Part shown: in pieces, positions 1 through 9,981 of the stretch
How positions within the stretch are numbered: the first letter of the stretch is position 1
Layout of the letters: every line of letters starts with the position of its first letter
Assembly: GCF_036108815.1 (NCBI RefSeq)
Contig: NZ_CP107985.1
Location: forward strand, 9,607,501 to 9,671,500
Source of the DNA: Streptomyces sp. NBC_00353
Lineage (GTDB): Bacteria > Actinomycetota > Actinomycetes > Streptomycetales > Streptomycetaceae
DNA length: 64,000 bases
Reading direction: 5' to 3'
Notes under the pieces: generated by a model
What the model was told of the DNA's origin: nothing
Database searches by the model: none
Seen by the model: only the letters and a program-made list of their open reading frames with translations
Translations under genes and position numbers: made by a program

Positions 1-80
1 CCGCGATCAGGTCGCATCAGCCATCCCGGGTGAACCACGAGCGTCGTGGCAGCTCGAAAGAAAGCGGGAGGATTTCCGCC

Positions 81-1079
81 ATGCTCGAAGCAGCTGGCCT
101 CACATCGGTCGAAGAGACCGTCTACCGGCTTCTGGTCATGACGTCCACGGCCTCGGCCGACGAAATCGCCTCACAGACCGGACTCGCCCTCAACCAGGTC
201 GAGAGCGTGCTCGCGGCGCTCACCGTCAAAGGGCTGGCCAACCGCAGTGACCGGAATTCCCTGCACTTCACCGCGTCCCCTCCCGACGTGGCATTGCTGC
301 CGCGTCTGCAACGCCGTGCGGAAGCTCTCGACCTGGCCCGGGCTTCGATCGCCGACCTCCTGGAGAGCTACCGCAGCACCCGGCGGCACCAAGCCGACCA
401 TCTCATCGAGGTCATCACCGGGGCCGGGGCACTGCGCCAGCACCTGCGTCAACTCCAAGACAACGCACGACACGAAATGCTGTGGTTCTGCAAGGCCCAG
501 TACGTGGCCATGCCCTCGGGAAGCAATCGCGCGGAGTTCGAAGCCCTGGCCCGCGGGGTTCGCTACCGGGTCCTGTACGAGCGAGCCTTTTTCAACGATC
601 ACGGCGCCGTCGACAACGTTATCTCCGGTGTACGTGCCGGGGAACTCGCGCGTTCCGTGCCCCATCTCCCGCTGCGACTTGCCATCGCCGACAGAGAGAT
701 AGCCATCTGCCCCTTGGTGCCCGGCGGTCCGCACGGCAGTCCGAACGAGCCCACGGCTGCACTGCTGCGCGACAGCAGCCTCCTGGAAGCCATGACCGCC
801 CTCTTCGAGCGCTACTGGGAGGACGCAGCACCCCTGCACCTCAGCGACTCAGGCACCATCGCCGGCGCGGACGACACCGAGGCCACGGGGTTCCTGCCCG
901 AGGCCGACCGGAGGCTGCTCTCCTTGCTGTTCGCCGGCCTCGCCGACAAGTCGATCGCCGGTCAGATGGGGCTGAGCCGCCGCACCGTCCAACGCCGGAT
1001 CCAGCACATGATGGCCGTCGTCGGCGCCACGACCCGCATGCAGCTCGCATGGCACGCCACCCGTCGGGGCTGGGTCTAG
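81..1079 (+). CDS. TrmB-like / LuxR C-terminal transcriptional regulator
   Basis: Predicted cytoplasmic DNA-binding regulator of 332 aa. The first 60 or so residues form a TrmB-like winged helix (EETVYRLL, then DEIASQTGL). The last 60 residues are a LuxR-type helix-turn-helix (LPEADRRLLSLLFAGLADK, then MGLSRRTVQRRIQ). The middle has no recognised sensor domain. An upstream in-frame GTG at 30 exists, but GGGAGGA at 66-72 sits 8 bp before the ATG at 81, so I chose 81. Proteins of this layout are common in Streptomyces, often as orphan regulators. The gene converges on the signalling pseudogene that begins just after its stop, so no target is suggested by context. Confidence 0.85.
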   Translation: MLEAAGLTSVEETVYRLLVMTSTASADEIASQTGLALNQVESVLAALTVKGLANRSDRNSLHFTASPPDVALLPRLQRRAEALDLARASIADLLESYRSTRRHQADHLIEVITGAGALRQHLRQLQDNARHEMLWFCKAQYVAMPSGSNRAEFEALARGVRYRVLYERAFFNDHGAVDNVISGVRAGELARSVPHLPLRLAIADREIAICPLVPGGPHGSPNEPTAALLRDSSLLEAMTALFERYWEDAAPLHLSDSGTIAGADDTEATGFLPEADRRLLSLLFAGLADKSIAGQMGLSRRTVQRRIQHMMAVVGATTRMQLAWHATRRGWV

Positions 1080-2346
1080 AGTCCCCCTTCGGATCAGGAC
1101 CGCCGATCGCCTCTTCTTCGGGTACGTCGATGGGCAGGTCCAGCGAGACCGTCTTGCCCCGTCCGTTCGGCGAGCTGCACCACACTCCGCCCAATGCATC
1201 CACGATCAGCAGACCGCGGCCGTGCTCCGCCTCCGCGTTGCCTTCCTCGCAGAGCGCCAGCGGTGACGGGACAGGCGGGTTGCTGCCGGAGTCCCGTACC
1301 TCGAGCCGGACATGGTCGTCGAACGCCCGCAGGCGGACGTCGACGTCGCTACCCGCGTGGATGAGCGCGTTCGTCACGATCTCGGAGACGATCAGCTGAA
1401 GGCTGTCCGCCATGTCGGTCAACCCCCAGGCGGTCAACTGCTGGTTGACGAAACTGCGCGCCGCCTTGACTCCCTGCAGGTCACGCTGCTGGATGTGCAG
1501 GCTCTCCGTGCGTGGTGCCATGAGGTCGTCGGAGCCATCCGCTCGTCCGGCAACTTGATCACGTCGTACCAGTCGCCGCCCGCCTTGGAGGTGATGGTGG
1601 CGGGGCGGTAGCGCGCCTGAGATGGTGAGCCTGGGCGACTCAGGGAGCGCCGACGGCAGTTTCACGGGGCCCTTGGAAGGAGAGGCAGCAGACGCCGACC
1701 ACGTAGCGGCTCTTGAGGAAAGAGAATTTCAGGAGCTCCCCGCCTCCCGTGAGGGGAAGGCGCGCCTCGGCCTGTGAACCGGTGGAGTCCCAGTCGGAGA
1801 ACGAGGGCCGGCCGTCCGAGATGAAGAGGGGGCGACCACGGTAGGCCTTGGCCGCCAGCGTCTGGGCGTCCAGGCCGGCCCCGTGGAGGTTACGGACCAG
1901 CCTGGAGGACTCTCCGCTGTGCCCCAGGACCCACAGACGGCCCTCACTGGCAGCCGTGAGCACCAGGGCGTGGGCGCGCAGCGGGAGCATGACGCAGTAC
2001 CGGGCAGCCCTGACGCCCTGTCCTCCATCGTCGTGGCCTGGTTGAGCAGCTCCGGGAGTCGCCGTACGGGATACATCATGCTGATTCCGGCGGAGCCCGG
2101 GACCCCGGACACCCCCCAGCCCGGCGTGGCGTCGCTCGTGTCCGCGTCGAACCATCTGGGCGCAGGCATCGGCATGGGACCGGCTTCGATCGCCGTCCCC
2201 TTCTCGGCGAACTCGACGAGGGCCAGGACGTCGCCGATGTCCTGCAATTCGGTGTGGTCTGCCGCCTGGTAGTCACCGTGGGTGGCCGTCGCCCCTGCTT
2301 GGGGACGGGGCCCTGTCCGGAAACTACGTGGCCCCTCAGACAGCAC
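1080..2346 (-). pseudogene. Decayed GAF - PP2C (SpoIIE) - HATPase signalling protein
   Basis: Reading from 2346 downwards, the pieces of one multidomain regulator lie in order but in different frames. From 2346 to about 2000 is a leader with ELLNQATTMEDRA. A frameshift follows, and from about 2000 to 1640 there is a GAF-like domain (RYCVMLPLRAHALVL, SEGRLWVLGHSGESSRLV). Only about 25 residues of the SpoIIE/PP2C domain survive near 1615-1540 (RYRPATITSKAGGDWYDVIK). The frame then changes into an anti-sigma-type HATPase (SLQLIVSEIVTNALIHAG, GRGLLIVDALGGVW), about 1530-1090. The phosphatase catalytic core is deleted. The HATPase frame runs on antisense into the preceding gene without a stop, so its natural end is lost too. 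Intact relatives are bacterial phosphatase/kinase switches of the SpoIIE/RsbW type. Confidence 0.8.
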
Positions 2347-3181
2347 CCGTGGGACGGATGCGGAGACCCATGGAAGGGAGGACCGCAGGCTGCGGTCCCC
2401 TCGTTACGCGGGTGAGGTCACCTGAGGCCGAAGGCCCCGGAGCAGGGGGCGGTGCGGGCGACCCCGAGGCCATGGCGGACGCCAGGGCCAGCAGCACTTG
2501 GGCAATACACAGCACTGTGAGTGGATTTCGGATGGGAATCCGGAGATTGGCAACGTCACGGTCAGCCGCAGAACCGGTTGAAATTAGCAGAGTTGGCCAT
2601 TTCACAGAATGGACACCGTGGACACGGGCAATACGACTCCAACCGACCTGCGGTCCACCCGCCGTTGCACACCACCCGTGGTGGCCCGGCCGTTCACCGG
2701 ACTCGATACCGTCGCGGGCAATGCACAGGCCGACGCCTCCGCCGAGTAGCCACTTCGCAAACCAGGGACCTCGTGGGCTTCGTCGGCGTGCAGGCCCCGG
2801 GGCTCGAAGCAGCGGCGTCGACTTCTCGTCACACGACCGCGCTGAACGTCCTGAAGACGGTTCAGGCGACGCATGGCGCCTCTGGGACATGGCCATTCGT
2901 GCCACGTGAGATCGGTGACACGTCCGCTTGGTGTGGCTGATGATTCCGGACGGGCAGTGAACCGCAGGTGTACGAAGGGTTTTGCCACCGGCTCACGGTT
3001 CGTGTGATCGAGGGATCCGCGGTCACCGGCGAGGCCTGGTCGCAGGCCGGCGGGGCCGGTCGACCTCGGCCCTGACCCGCAACACCGTCAACTGCGGTCG
3101 GGTGCCGCGGCGATGCGCCATGACGCCCACTCACAGATGTTCTGCCCAGATGCCGATATGACAGAAGGAGAGTAGACACCC
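2347..3181. other. Intergenic stretch without a supported gene
   Basis: About 830 bp with several overlapping open frames on both strands but none with a family signature or a convincing ribosome site. Base composition is slightly lower in GC around 2490-2620. The last 20 bp hold the AAGGAG ribosome site (3165-3170) for the following protease. Confidence 0.6.
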
Positions 3182-6100
3182 ATGAGACGGATCCGCCTTT
3201 GGGCGGTGATATCGATGTCGGCAGTGATGGCGACGGGCGCGGTGGTGCCTGTTGCCGCCCAGTCTCCGCCAGGGACCGAGGCACGGACGCCGGCACCGCA
3301 CGACCGCACGACCACCGTGCGGTTGATCACCGGCGACCTGGTCACCGTCAGCGGCGCGCCGAACGGCAAGAAGACAGCATCGGTGCAGCGCGCACCGGGC
3401 CGTGAGAAGGTCTTCTTCCGGATCACCGAGAAGGACGGCGCTCTGACCGTTCTGCCTTCCGATGCGGCAATGCTGGTCCGCACGGAGCAGCTGGATGCGG
3501 ACCTCTTCAACGTTACAAGTCTCATCGCCCAGGGGTACGACGAAACACACGCCGAGGCCCTGCCCCTGATCATATCCGCGCCCAAGGGCTCGGCGCGTGC
3601 GGCCGTCAACCGGCTGGATGCCCTCGCGAAGTTCCACGAGGGCTCCGCCGGGCCGCGGCAACTGCCGAGCATCGACGCCCAGGCGCTGCGCGTCGCCGAC
3701 CAGGACCTGGCCGCTTTCTGGAAGCAGCTCGCACCTGCGGCGGGCGCGTCCATGACGAGTGCGGCGGCGACGACCCCGAAGATCTGGCTGGACCACAAGG
3801 TGCGTCCCACACTGGACCGCAGCACCGCGCAGATCAACGCGCCGGCCGCGTGGGCGGCCGGCTACCACGGCAAGGGAGTCAAGGTCGCGGTCCTCGACAC
3901 CGGAGCCGACCAGAACCATCCCGACCTCGCGGGCCGCGTGTCCGAGGCGAAGGACTTCTCCAGCAGCGGCTCGACCGAGGACCACTTCGGACACGGCACG
4001 CATGTCGCCGCCACCGTCGGCGGCAGCGGCGCGGCTTCGGACGGCCTGCGCAAGGGCGTCGCACCGAGTGCGGACCTGCTGATCGGCAAGGTGCTCGGGG
4101 ACGACGGCTCCGGCGGCGAGTCCGAGGTCATCGCGGGCATGGAGTGGGCCGCGGCGCAGGGCGCCAAGGTTGTCAACATGAGCCTGGGCGCGGACATGGA
4201 GACCGATGGCACGGACCCGATGAGCCTGGCGGTCAACGAGATCTCCCGCAGCAGCGGGGCGCTCTTCGTCGTTGCCGCAGGCAACAGCGGTCCAGGCCCG
4301 ACGACAGTCGGGTCGCCCGGTGCGGCCGACGCGGCCCTGACTGTGGGCGCCGTCGACCGCGACGACAAGCTGGCCTCCTTCTCGAGCCGTGGTCCGCGCT
4401 TCGGCGACAGGGCGGCCAAGCCGGACATCACGGCACCGGGCGTCGGGATCGTCGCCGCGCGCGCCGCCGGCACGCTACTCGGCGACCCGGTCGGCGACCA
4501 CTACGTCAAGATGAGCGGCACCTCGATGGCCACGCCTCACGTGGCCGGTGCGGCGGCGCTGCTTGCCGGGCAGCACCCGGACTGGAGTGCGCAGCAGCTC
4601 AAGGACGCGCTGATCAGCACGTCCCGTACGGCGTCCGACCAGGTGCCGACCGAGCAGGGCGGCGGCCGCGTCGACGTCAAGGCGGCAATCTCCGCCCCCG
4701 TCACCACCACCGGCACAATCGTCCTGGACCCGGTCGACAGGGACAGCTCCCCGGTGGAGCGGGCCGGCGTGGTCCGCTACACCAACCACTCCGACGACGA
4801 GGTCTCGCTGAATCTGCGCGCCGCGCTGGCAACCAGGGGCGGCAAGGCACTCCCCGCGCAGGCACTGACACTGGGCGCGGAAACGGTCCGGGTCGCCCCG
4901 GGCGCGACCGCGGAGGTGCCGGTCGGCATCGACCCCTCGAAGGCGGGCCGCGGCTCCTACTACGGCTACGTCACCGCCACGTCCGCCGACGGCGTGCCGG
5001 TCCACACCACCGTCAGCCTGTGGGTGCGCGCCCCGATGCACAAGCTCACCATCGAGTCCCACGGACCGACCGGCGACCCCATTCGGTGGGAACTGTTGAA
5101 CCTCTTTGGAGGGGACGCGGAGACCCAGGTCACCAGCCTGGACCCCCTGGTCGTCGAGGTCGAGGAGGGCACGTACCAGGTCGATGGCACGACGGTGGAA
5201 TGGACCGCCAACGGCGCACGGATGGTCCAGGTCGTGGAGCCCGAGGTGAAGGTCACCAAGGACATGACCGTGACCCTGGACACGCGTAAAACCAAGCTGG
5301 TGCGCGTCCGCACGCCCAAGCCCGCCGTGCGGCGCAATGACCTGACGTACCAGATGTACCGGAAGATCGACGGGCTATCGCTGAATGCCACCCTCAAGTT
5401 CGCCCTGGGGGGGGCCGAGGCGGTGGACCTGTACGTGAACCCCACGTCCAAGGTCACCGACGGCGAGTTCGAGTTCAACTCCCGCTGGGAGATGACGGCT
5501 CCCCAGATCAGGACTGAGGTCCGCGGCACGGACATCGACCTGAAGTCGTACTACGTCCAACTGTCCACCCCGTTCGACTCCAAGGGGGAGCAGCTCACCG
5601 CCGTGGACGCGGGGACCAGGGAGAATCCGGACCTGCGGTCCAGCACCGTGCAGGGCAAGCTCGCCGTGATCCGCGACGAGACCGCGGCGGCCGAGTACGA
5701 CCTCGCGGAGAAGGCCGCGAAGGCGGGCGCCAAGGGCCTCATGATCGTCCTGCCCAAGGGGATGCTGGCCTGGACCCCCTGGAAGCCGACGGACACGCGC
5801 TCTGCCATCCCCACAATCCGGGTGGACGCGACCGACGGTGCGGAGCTGCTGCGGTACATGGAGAAGCACAAGGCCGTCATCGACATCTCCGGGACGGTCG
5901 AAAGCCCGTACCTGTACGACATCCGGGCGATCTGGGAGCACCAGATCCCGCAGGACGTGACCTACACCGTCTCGGACCGCAACACCGCACAGGTGAAGGC
6001 GACCTACACGGACACCGGCGCACTGGACTGGTCCAGCGAGCAGCGCTTCAGCTGGCGCCCCTACTCGGATTACAGTTTCGAGACCTCGCGTTGGGTGCCG

Positions 6101-7006
6101 ACGGGCAAGACACGCACCGAGTACGTCACCTCCGGGGACACGCAGTGGAGACACCACGTCGATTTCTTCCCCAACCCGTGGGCGGACATCCCATTGCTGT
6201 CAGGCCTGCGGGACGCCCCCCGCACCTTCGCGTCGGGCGAGCAGCTCAAGGAGGAGTGGTACAAGGCCGTGGTGCGGCCGTCCATCCCTCGCGGCTGGAA
6301 CCGTCACTCGGTCCGCTCCGGTGACGTCCTCAGCCTGGCGATCCCGGAGTTCACCGACGCGGTGACCGGCCACTGGGCGCGCCGGGCGCTTCCCCTCGAT
6401 TTGGGTGGCATCGGGAGGGCGGGAACGCCCGGGACGATGGACGTACCGACCTACCCCCAGGGCGACACCGTGGCGGCCGTCCTCTACCGCGACGGCGAGA
6501 AGGTCGGCGAGGCCGCAGCCGCCTGGGGAGACTTCGAGGTTCCTGCCGGAGCGGCCGACTACCGGCTGGACCTGACGACCGAGCGTAAGACCGAGTACTG
6601 GCAGACCGGTACAAGGACCGCCACGTCGTGGACGTTCCGTTCGGACACCGCGGCGGAGGACACGCTGTTGCCTCTCCTCCAGGTCGATTACGGGGTCCCG
6701 GCCGACCTGTGGAACAGGGTCGAGGGCGGGAAGCGTCACGAGCTCGACCTGACGGTGCGGCACCAGGACGGGCTCGCCGCCCCCACCGGGGTCGAGCTCA
6801 AGGTCGAGGCCTCCTTCGACGACGGCAAGACCTGGAAGGGCCAGGTCCGCGTCAAGGACCGCGGCCACAACCGGTTCACCGCCACCGTCGAGCGGCCGGG
6901 CGACCAGCGGCAGGGCGCGTACGTGACCCTGCGGGTCACGGCCTCCGACAAGGCGGGCAACACGGTCCGGCAGACCGTGGAGCGGGCCTACCTGCTCGGC
7001 AAGTGA
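3182..7006 (+). CDS. Large secreted S8 (subtilisin-like) serine peptidase
   Basis: A 1274-aa exported protease. Residues 1-27 are a Sec signal peptide ending VVPVAAQ. About 30-200 is a propeptide region. The S8 catalytic domain spans about 215-500 with the complete triad: Asp239 (VAVLDTGADQNHPDL), His271 (GHGTHVAATVGG) and Ser448 (GTSMATPHVAGAAALL), plus oxyanion Asn368 (AAGNSG). A protease-associated-like insert lies near 820-900 (KAGAKGLMIVLPKG), followed by beta-rich C-terminal domains. The start at 3182 has AAGGAG 11 bp upstream. It is monocistronic with a strong terminator. A second protease of the same architecture is encoded at 51386-55333. Likely role is extracellular protein degradation; the substrate cannot be told. 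Confidence 0.95.
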   Translation: MRRIRLWAVISMSAVMATGAVVPVAAQSPPGTEARTPAPHDRTTTVRLITGDLVTVSGAPNGKKTASVQRAPGREKVFFRITEKDGALTVLPSDAAMLVRTEQLDADLFNVTSLIAQGYDETHAEALPLIISAPKGSARAAVNRLDALAKFHEGSAGPRQLPSIDAQALRVADQDLAAFWKQLAPAAGASMTSAAATTPKIWLDHKVRPTLDRSTAQINAPAAWAAGYHGKGVKVAVLDTGADQNHPDLAGRVSEAKDFSSSGSTEDHFGHGTHVAATVGGSGAASDGLRKGVAPSADLLIGKVLGDDGSGGESEVIAGMEWAAAQGAKVVNMSLGADMETDGTDPMSLAVNEISRSSGALFVVAAGNSGPGPTTVGSPGAADAALTVGAVDRDDKLASFSSRGPRFGDRAAKPDITAPGVGIVAARAAGTLLGDPVGDHYVKMSGTSMATPHVAGAAALLAGQHPDWSAQQLKDALISTSRTASDQVPTEQGGGRVDVKAAISAPVTTTGTIVLDPVDRDSSPVERAGVVRYTNHSDDEVSLNLRAALATRGGKALPAQALTLGAETVRVAPGATAEVPVGIDPSKAGRGSYYGYVTATSADGVPVHTTVSLWVRAPMHKLTIESHGPTGDPIRWELLNLFGGDAETQVTSLDPLVVEVEEGTYQVDGTTVEWTANGARMVQVVEPEVKVTKDMTVTLDTRKTKLVRVRTPKPAVRRNDLTYQMYRKIDGLSLNATLKFALGGAEAVDLYVNPTSKVTDGEFEFNSRWEMTAPQIRTEVRGTDIDLKSYYVQLSTPFDSKGEQLTAVDAGTRENPDLRSSTVQGKLAVIRDETAAAEYDLAEKAAKAGAKGLMIVLPKGMLAWTPWKPTDTRSAIPTIRVDATDGAELLRYMEKHKAVIDISGTVESPYLYDIRAIWEHQIPQDVTYTVSDRNTAQVKATYTDTGALDWSSEQRFSWRPYSDYSFETSRWVPTGKTRTEYVTSGDTQWRHHVDFFPNPWADIPLLSGLRDAPRTFASGEQLKEEWYKAVVRPSIPRGWNRHSVRSGDVLSLAIPEFTDAVTGHWARRALPLDLGGIGRAGTPGTMDVPTYPQGDTVAAVLYRDGEKVGEAAAAWGDFEVPAGAADYRLDLTTERKTEYWQTGTRTATSWTFRSDTAAEDTLLPLLQVDYGVPADLWNRVEGGKRHELDLTVRHQDGLAAPTGVELKVEASFDDGKTWKGQVRVKDRGHNRFTATVERPGDQRQGAYVTLRVTASDKAGNTVRQTVERAYLLGK

Positions 7007-7043
7007 GCGAGCGCCTCCGCGGGATTCCCGCGGAGGCGCTCGC
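7007..7043 (+). terminator. Strong intrinsic terminator hairpin
   Basis: Perfect 17-bp inverted repeat (GCGAGCGCCTCCGCGGG, loop ATT, then its complement) starting one base after the protease stop codon. No U-tract follows, which is usual in Streptomyces. Confidence 0.85.
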
Positions 7044-7309
7044 CGGACCGTCGCGGCGGGTGCCTGGGGTGAGATCCCCGGCACCCGCCGTCGTCGCACG
7101 GTGGCCTGCCTCATGGTCGGCGAGATCAGGCCCTTCGCGGACCGGGGCGCCTCACGAGTGAGCCCACGCGCACCCCAGCCGAGGCGACGCCTGCATGGTC
7201 CGGTGCTGCCGCTACGAGGAGGGGAGCGTGAGGCCCGTAAGCATGACGTGTTTTTGGCGCGGCCGCGGGGGTGGCGTAACCAGGTGTGGGAGACCGAATC
7301 ATGTCCAGG

Positions 7310-7770
7310 CGCCGGTGCTGGTCGATGTCGACGGTGTGACGCGCAAGCCGTGGATCACGTGGTTCACCGACTGCGCGACGAACGCGATCACCGGCGTCAC
7401 GGTGACGCCGGTGTATCCGTCGAGGGAGTCGGTGCTGGCTGCGTTGCGCTCCGCGGTGCTGCGTGAGGACCCCTACGGCCCGTTCGGCGGGCTGCCGGAG
7501 GAAGTGCGGGTGGATCGCGGCAAGGACTTCTTGTCCAGGACGGTGACTGCCGCATTTGAGGTCCTGGACGTGACGGTGGAGGATCTGCCCGCCTATACCC
7601 CCCACCTCAAGGGCACGGTCGAGGGCCTGAACCGTGCGGTGGAGACGATGTTGCTGGCATCCCTGCCCGGCTACGTCCGCCAGCCGCGCCCCGGCAAACG
7701 GTCTTCCCGTCCGAAGGACGAGGTGCTGCTCGGTTTCGAGGACTTCACCGCGCGCTTTCCGGGACGAATT
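7310..7770 (+). pseudogene. Mu/TnsB-type transposase catalytic-core remnant
   Basis: An rve-type integrase core survives in frame: VLVDVDGVTRKPWITWFTD, then EVRVDRGKDFLS, then HLKGTVEGLNRAVETML, which would supply the D, D and E of the catalytic triad. The N-terminal DNA-binding part and the C-terminal beta domain are missing, and homology drops into another frame after about 7770. Full-length relatives are 500 aa or more. The helix-turn-helix remnant at 9982-10300 could be the N-terminal part of the same kind of transposase. Confidence 0.7.
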
Positions 7771-8201
7771 CCCGCCGTTGCCACTGCGGGGAGTCCATGC
7801 TGGTCGTCTGCGGATGGGTGTGGTGTGTGGAAGTCGCTATCGGGCTGTGGCCACGAGCTGTGGTGGTTTTTTCGGGGCTCACCACGGCCGGCCGGCGGTG
7901 CGGCTGGCGAAGGTCGCCCGCCTGCCGGTCGTGGGTGCCGTGGCTCCCGGGAGGGCGGTGACACGGCGCCGTTCCGGGAGCTTCAGGGGGCTGGCGCCAT
8001 ACAGGGTCGGCCTGGGCGCTGCTGACTCACTCTCCGTGCCGGGTGGGGTGCGTGGGTGGTGACGCGCGAGCGGGCGGTGTGTTCGTCACCTGGTTGGCCT
8101 TCAGCCGACTCGTCTGCTGGTGTCTGCTCGCTCATGGGGCGTGCATCCGGTGCAGCACCGGAGCTCTGCCGGTGATGTGCTGCTCCCACCTGTGTAGCCA
8201 G

Positions 8202-9152
8202 TCAGTGTGCTCGGGAGCGCCCGGCTGTGGTGTGGGGCACGCCGAGGCGTTCGAGCAGCAGTCCTTCTCGGGTGGACCAGGGGCAGATCTCGACGTTCTT
8301 GGCCCCGCAGGCTTCCATGAGGGCTTGTGCGATCAGGGCTCCGGCCAGGGACTGTTCGGCGCGGTGTCGGGAGATGCCCGGCAGCTTGGACCGGCGGGAC
8401 GGTCCCGCGGCGGCCAGCAGGGAGACTGATGCGCGTAGTTGGGGTAGCGCGAGCTGCTGTCCGGCTTGCGGTGTCTTGCGCTGAGCGGCGGCGAGCCGGG
8501 CGAGCTGTTCGAAGGTCTTGGAGCAGGCCAGCACCCGCCCGCCCGGTTCGGCCCGCGGCAGGCCGGGGACGGCTTCCAGGGACCGGCGGAGGTGCTGCCG
8601 GACCTCGGCCAGCCGGTGTGGGGATGGTGCGGTGCCGCCGGGAAGCCAGTCCCGGGTGATCCTGCGGGCGCCCAGCGGCAGCGAGTAGACGACGCGGGGC
8701 CGGTCTCCGGTGCCGGAGGCGATCTCTACAGTACCGCCGCCGATATCCAGGACCAGCAGCTGCCCGGCCATCGAGCCTGCCCACTGGCGGGCGGCCACGT
8801 AGGCCAGCCGCGCCTCCTCCTCGCCGGTCAGCACGCGAAGGCGGGTGCCGGTGGTGCGTGCCACCCGCGCGATGATCTCGTCGCGGTTGGGCGCGTCCCG
8901 GATGACGGAGGTCGCGAACGCGAACACTTCCGGCCCGCGCAGACGCGGGTCAGCGGCGACGGCCTCGGCCACTGCCCGTTCGACGCTCTTCACGCCGGCC
9001 TTGTCCAGCCGTCCCTTGCGGTCGAGGGTCTCGTGCAGGCTCAGCCGCACCTTGCGGGAGAACACCGGCTCCAGCACCGTCCCCGGGCGCCGTCGCACCA
9101 CCGTCAGCAACGCACTGTGGCACCCGACATCGAGCACACCTGCCTGTCGCAT
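8202..9152 (-). CDS. Ppx/GppA-family exopolyphosphatase / pppGpp phosphatase-like protein
   Basis: A 316-aa cytoplasmic protein of the ASKHA fold. The N-terminal phosphate-1 motif is unusual (VLDVGCHSALL rather than DxGSNS). The central LLVLDIGGGTVEIASG motif is classical, as is VFAFATSVIRDAPNRDE. Family members hydrolyse polyphosphate or pppGpp; here the substitution in the first phosphate loop leaves activity uncertain. I chose the ATG at 9152 because GGGGAGG lies 8 bp upstream; the longer open frame to 9356 has no such site and overlaps the divergent kinase gene. Length matches the shorter actinobacterial Ppx proteins. Confidence 0.88.
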   Translation of the reverse strand: MRQAGVLDVGCHSALLTVVRRRPGTVLEPVFSRKVRLSLHETLDRKGRLDKAGVKSVERAVAEAVAADPRLRGPEVFAFATSVIRDAPNRDEIIARVARTTGTRLRVLTGEEEARLAYVAARQWAGSMAGQLLVLDIGGGTVEIASGTGDRPRVVYSLPLGARRITRDWLPGGTAPSPHRLAEVRQHLRRSLEAVPGLPRAEPGGRVLACSKTFEQLARLAAAQRKTPQAGQQLALPQLRASVSLLAAAGPSRRSKLPGISRHRAEQSLAGALIAQALMEACGAKNVEICPWSTREGLLLERLGVPHTTAGRSRAH

Positions 9153-9345
9153 CCCATCGCCTCCCCTGGCACGGCCCTCGACCGGACCGGCTCCTTCCCC
9201 GATCCTCCGACAGCCCCGACGACGGCGCGACGGGATTCCAGCCCACCGCGTGAGCATAACGTCACCATCCGTGCCCCCTCCGCCCAGGCCCACAGGGGTA
9301 GAGCTGCGCCGACGGACGGGTGGTGTCGGTAGCCTCGCCCGGGTG

Positions 9346-9888
9346 ATGGTGGCCAACGAAAGGACGAGGCTGGTCGTGCTGCGAGGGAACAGTGCCTCGG
9401 GGAAGTCGTCCGTCGCGGCCGGCCTCCGCGACCGTTTTGGCCGCGGTCTGGCGCTCGTGGGTCAGGACAACCTCCGCCGGATCGTTTTGCGTGAGCGGGA
9501 CCGGGCCGGTGTGGCGGACATCGGCCTGATCGACCTGACGGCCCGCTACGCGCTGGACGCGGGGTACCACGGGTACCACGTTGTTCTCGAAGGGATCCTG
9601 TACGCCGGCCACGACGGCGCCGTGCTTGCCCAGTTGCGCGCCGACCACCTTGGCCCGAACCGCGGCTACTACCTGGACGTGCCGTTCGCGGAAACCCTTG
9701 CCCGGCACGCGACCAAGCCGATCGTGAACGATGTCGGGGAGGAGGCGTTGCGCGACTGGTACCGGGAACGTGATGTGTTGCCCGGGTGCGTTGAAACCGT
9801 CATCGGGGCGGACAGTTCCCTGCCCGAGACCGTCGACCGGATCATGCGCGACACTGGCCTGGCCGGCCTACCCGCACTGAAGAACTGA
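9346..9888 (+). CDS. P-loop kinase / AAA-type ATPase (small-molecule kinase-like)
   Basis: A 180-aa protein that begins with a Walker A loop (VVLRGNSASGKSSVAAGL, residues about 9-26). HVVLEGILYA in the middle is the likely Walker B-type strand, and the C-terminal part (KPIVNDVGEEALRDWY) resembles lid/base-recognition segments of zeta-toxin or uridylate/gluconate-type kinases. The substrate is unknown. It is transcribed divergently from the Ppx gene, with about 190 bp between the chosen starts. The ATG at 9346 directly follows a GTG at 9343; no strong ribosome site is visible, so the transcript may be leaderless. I see no toxin-antitoxin partner beside it. Confidence 0.75.
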   Translation: MVANERTRLVVLRGNSASGKSSVAAGLRDRFGRGLALVGQDNLRRIVLRERDRAGVADIGLIDLTARYALDAGYHGYHVVLEGILYAGHDGAVLAQLRADHLGPNRGYYLDVPFAETLARHATKPIVNDVGEEALRDWYRERDVLPGCVETVIGADSSLPETVDRIMRDTGLAGLPALKN

Positions 9889-9981
9889 CTGAATGAAACC
9901 CCGGCCAGCGGCGCAGGTCGCCCTACGCCCTGCAGGTGATGTCTCCCTACCGCACCTCGGGTCAGGCACATCGTCGCCGAG

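Noticed and set aside
841..1089. Continuation of the HATPase frame antisense into the LuxR-type regulator gene
   Set aside because: The sequence becomes Arg/Ser-rich and loses family similarity beyond about 1090; it is a shadow of the plus-strand gene.
3850..5289. 479-aa plus-strand frame inside the first protease
   Set aside because: Arg/Gly-rich composition from a shifted reading of a high-GC gene; no start signal or domain.
9346..9888. P-loop kinase as a zeta-type toxin of a toxin-antitoxin pair
   Set aside because: No small antitoxin gene is adjacent and the upstream gene is a divergent Ppx protein.
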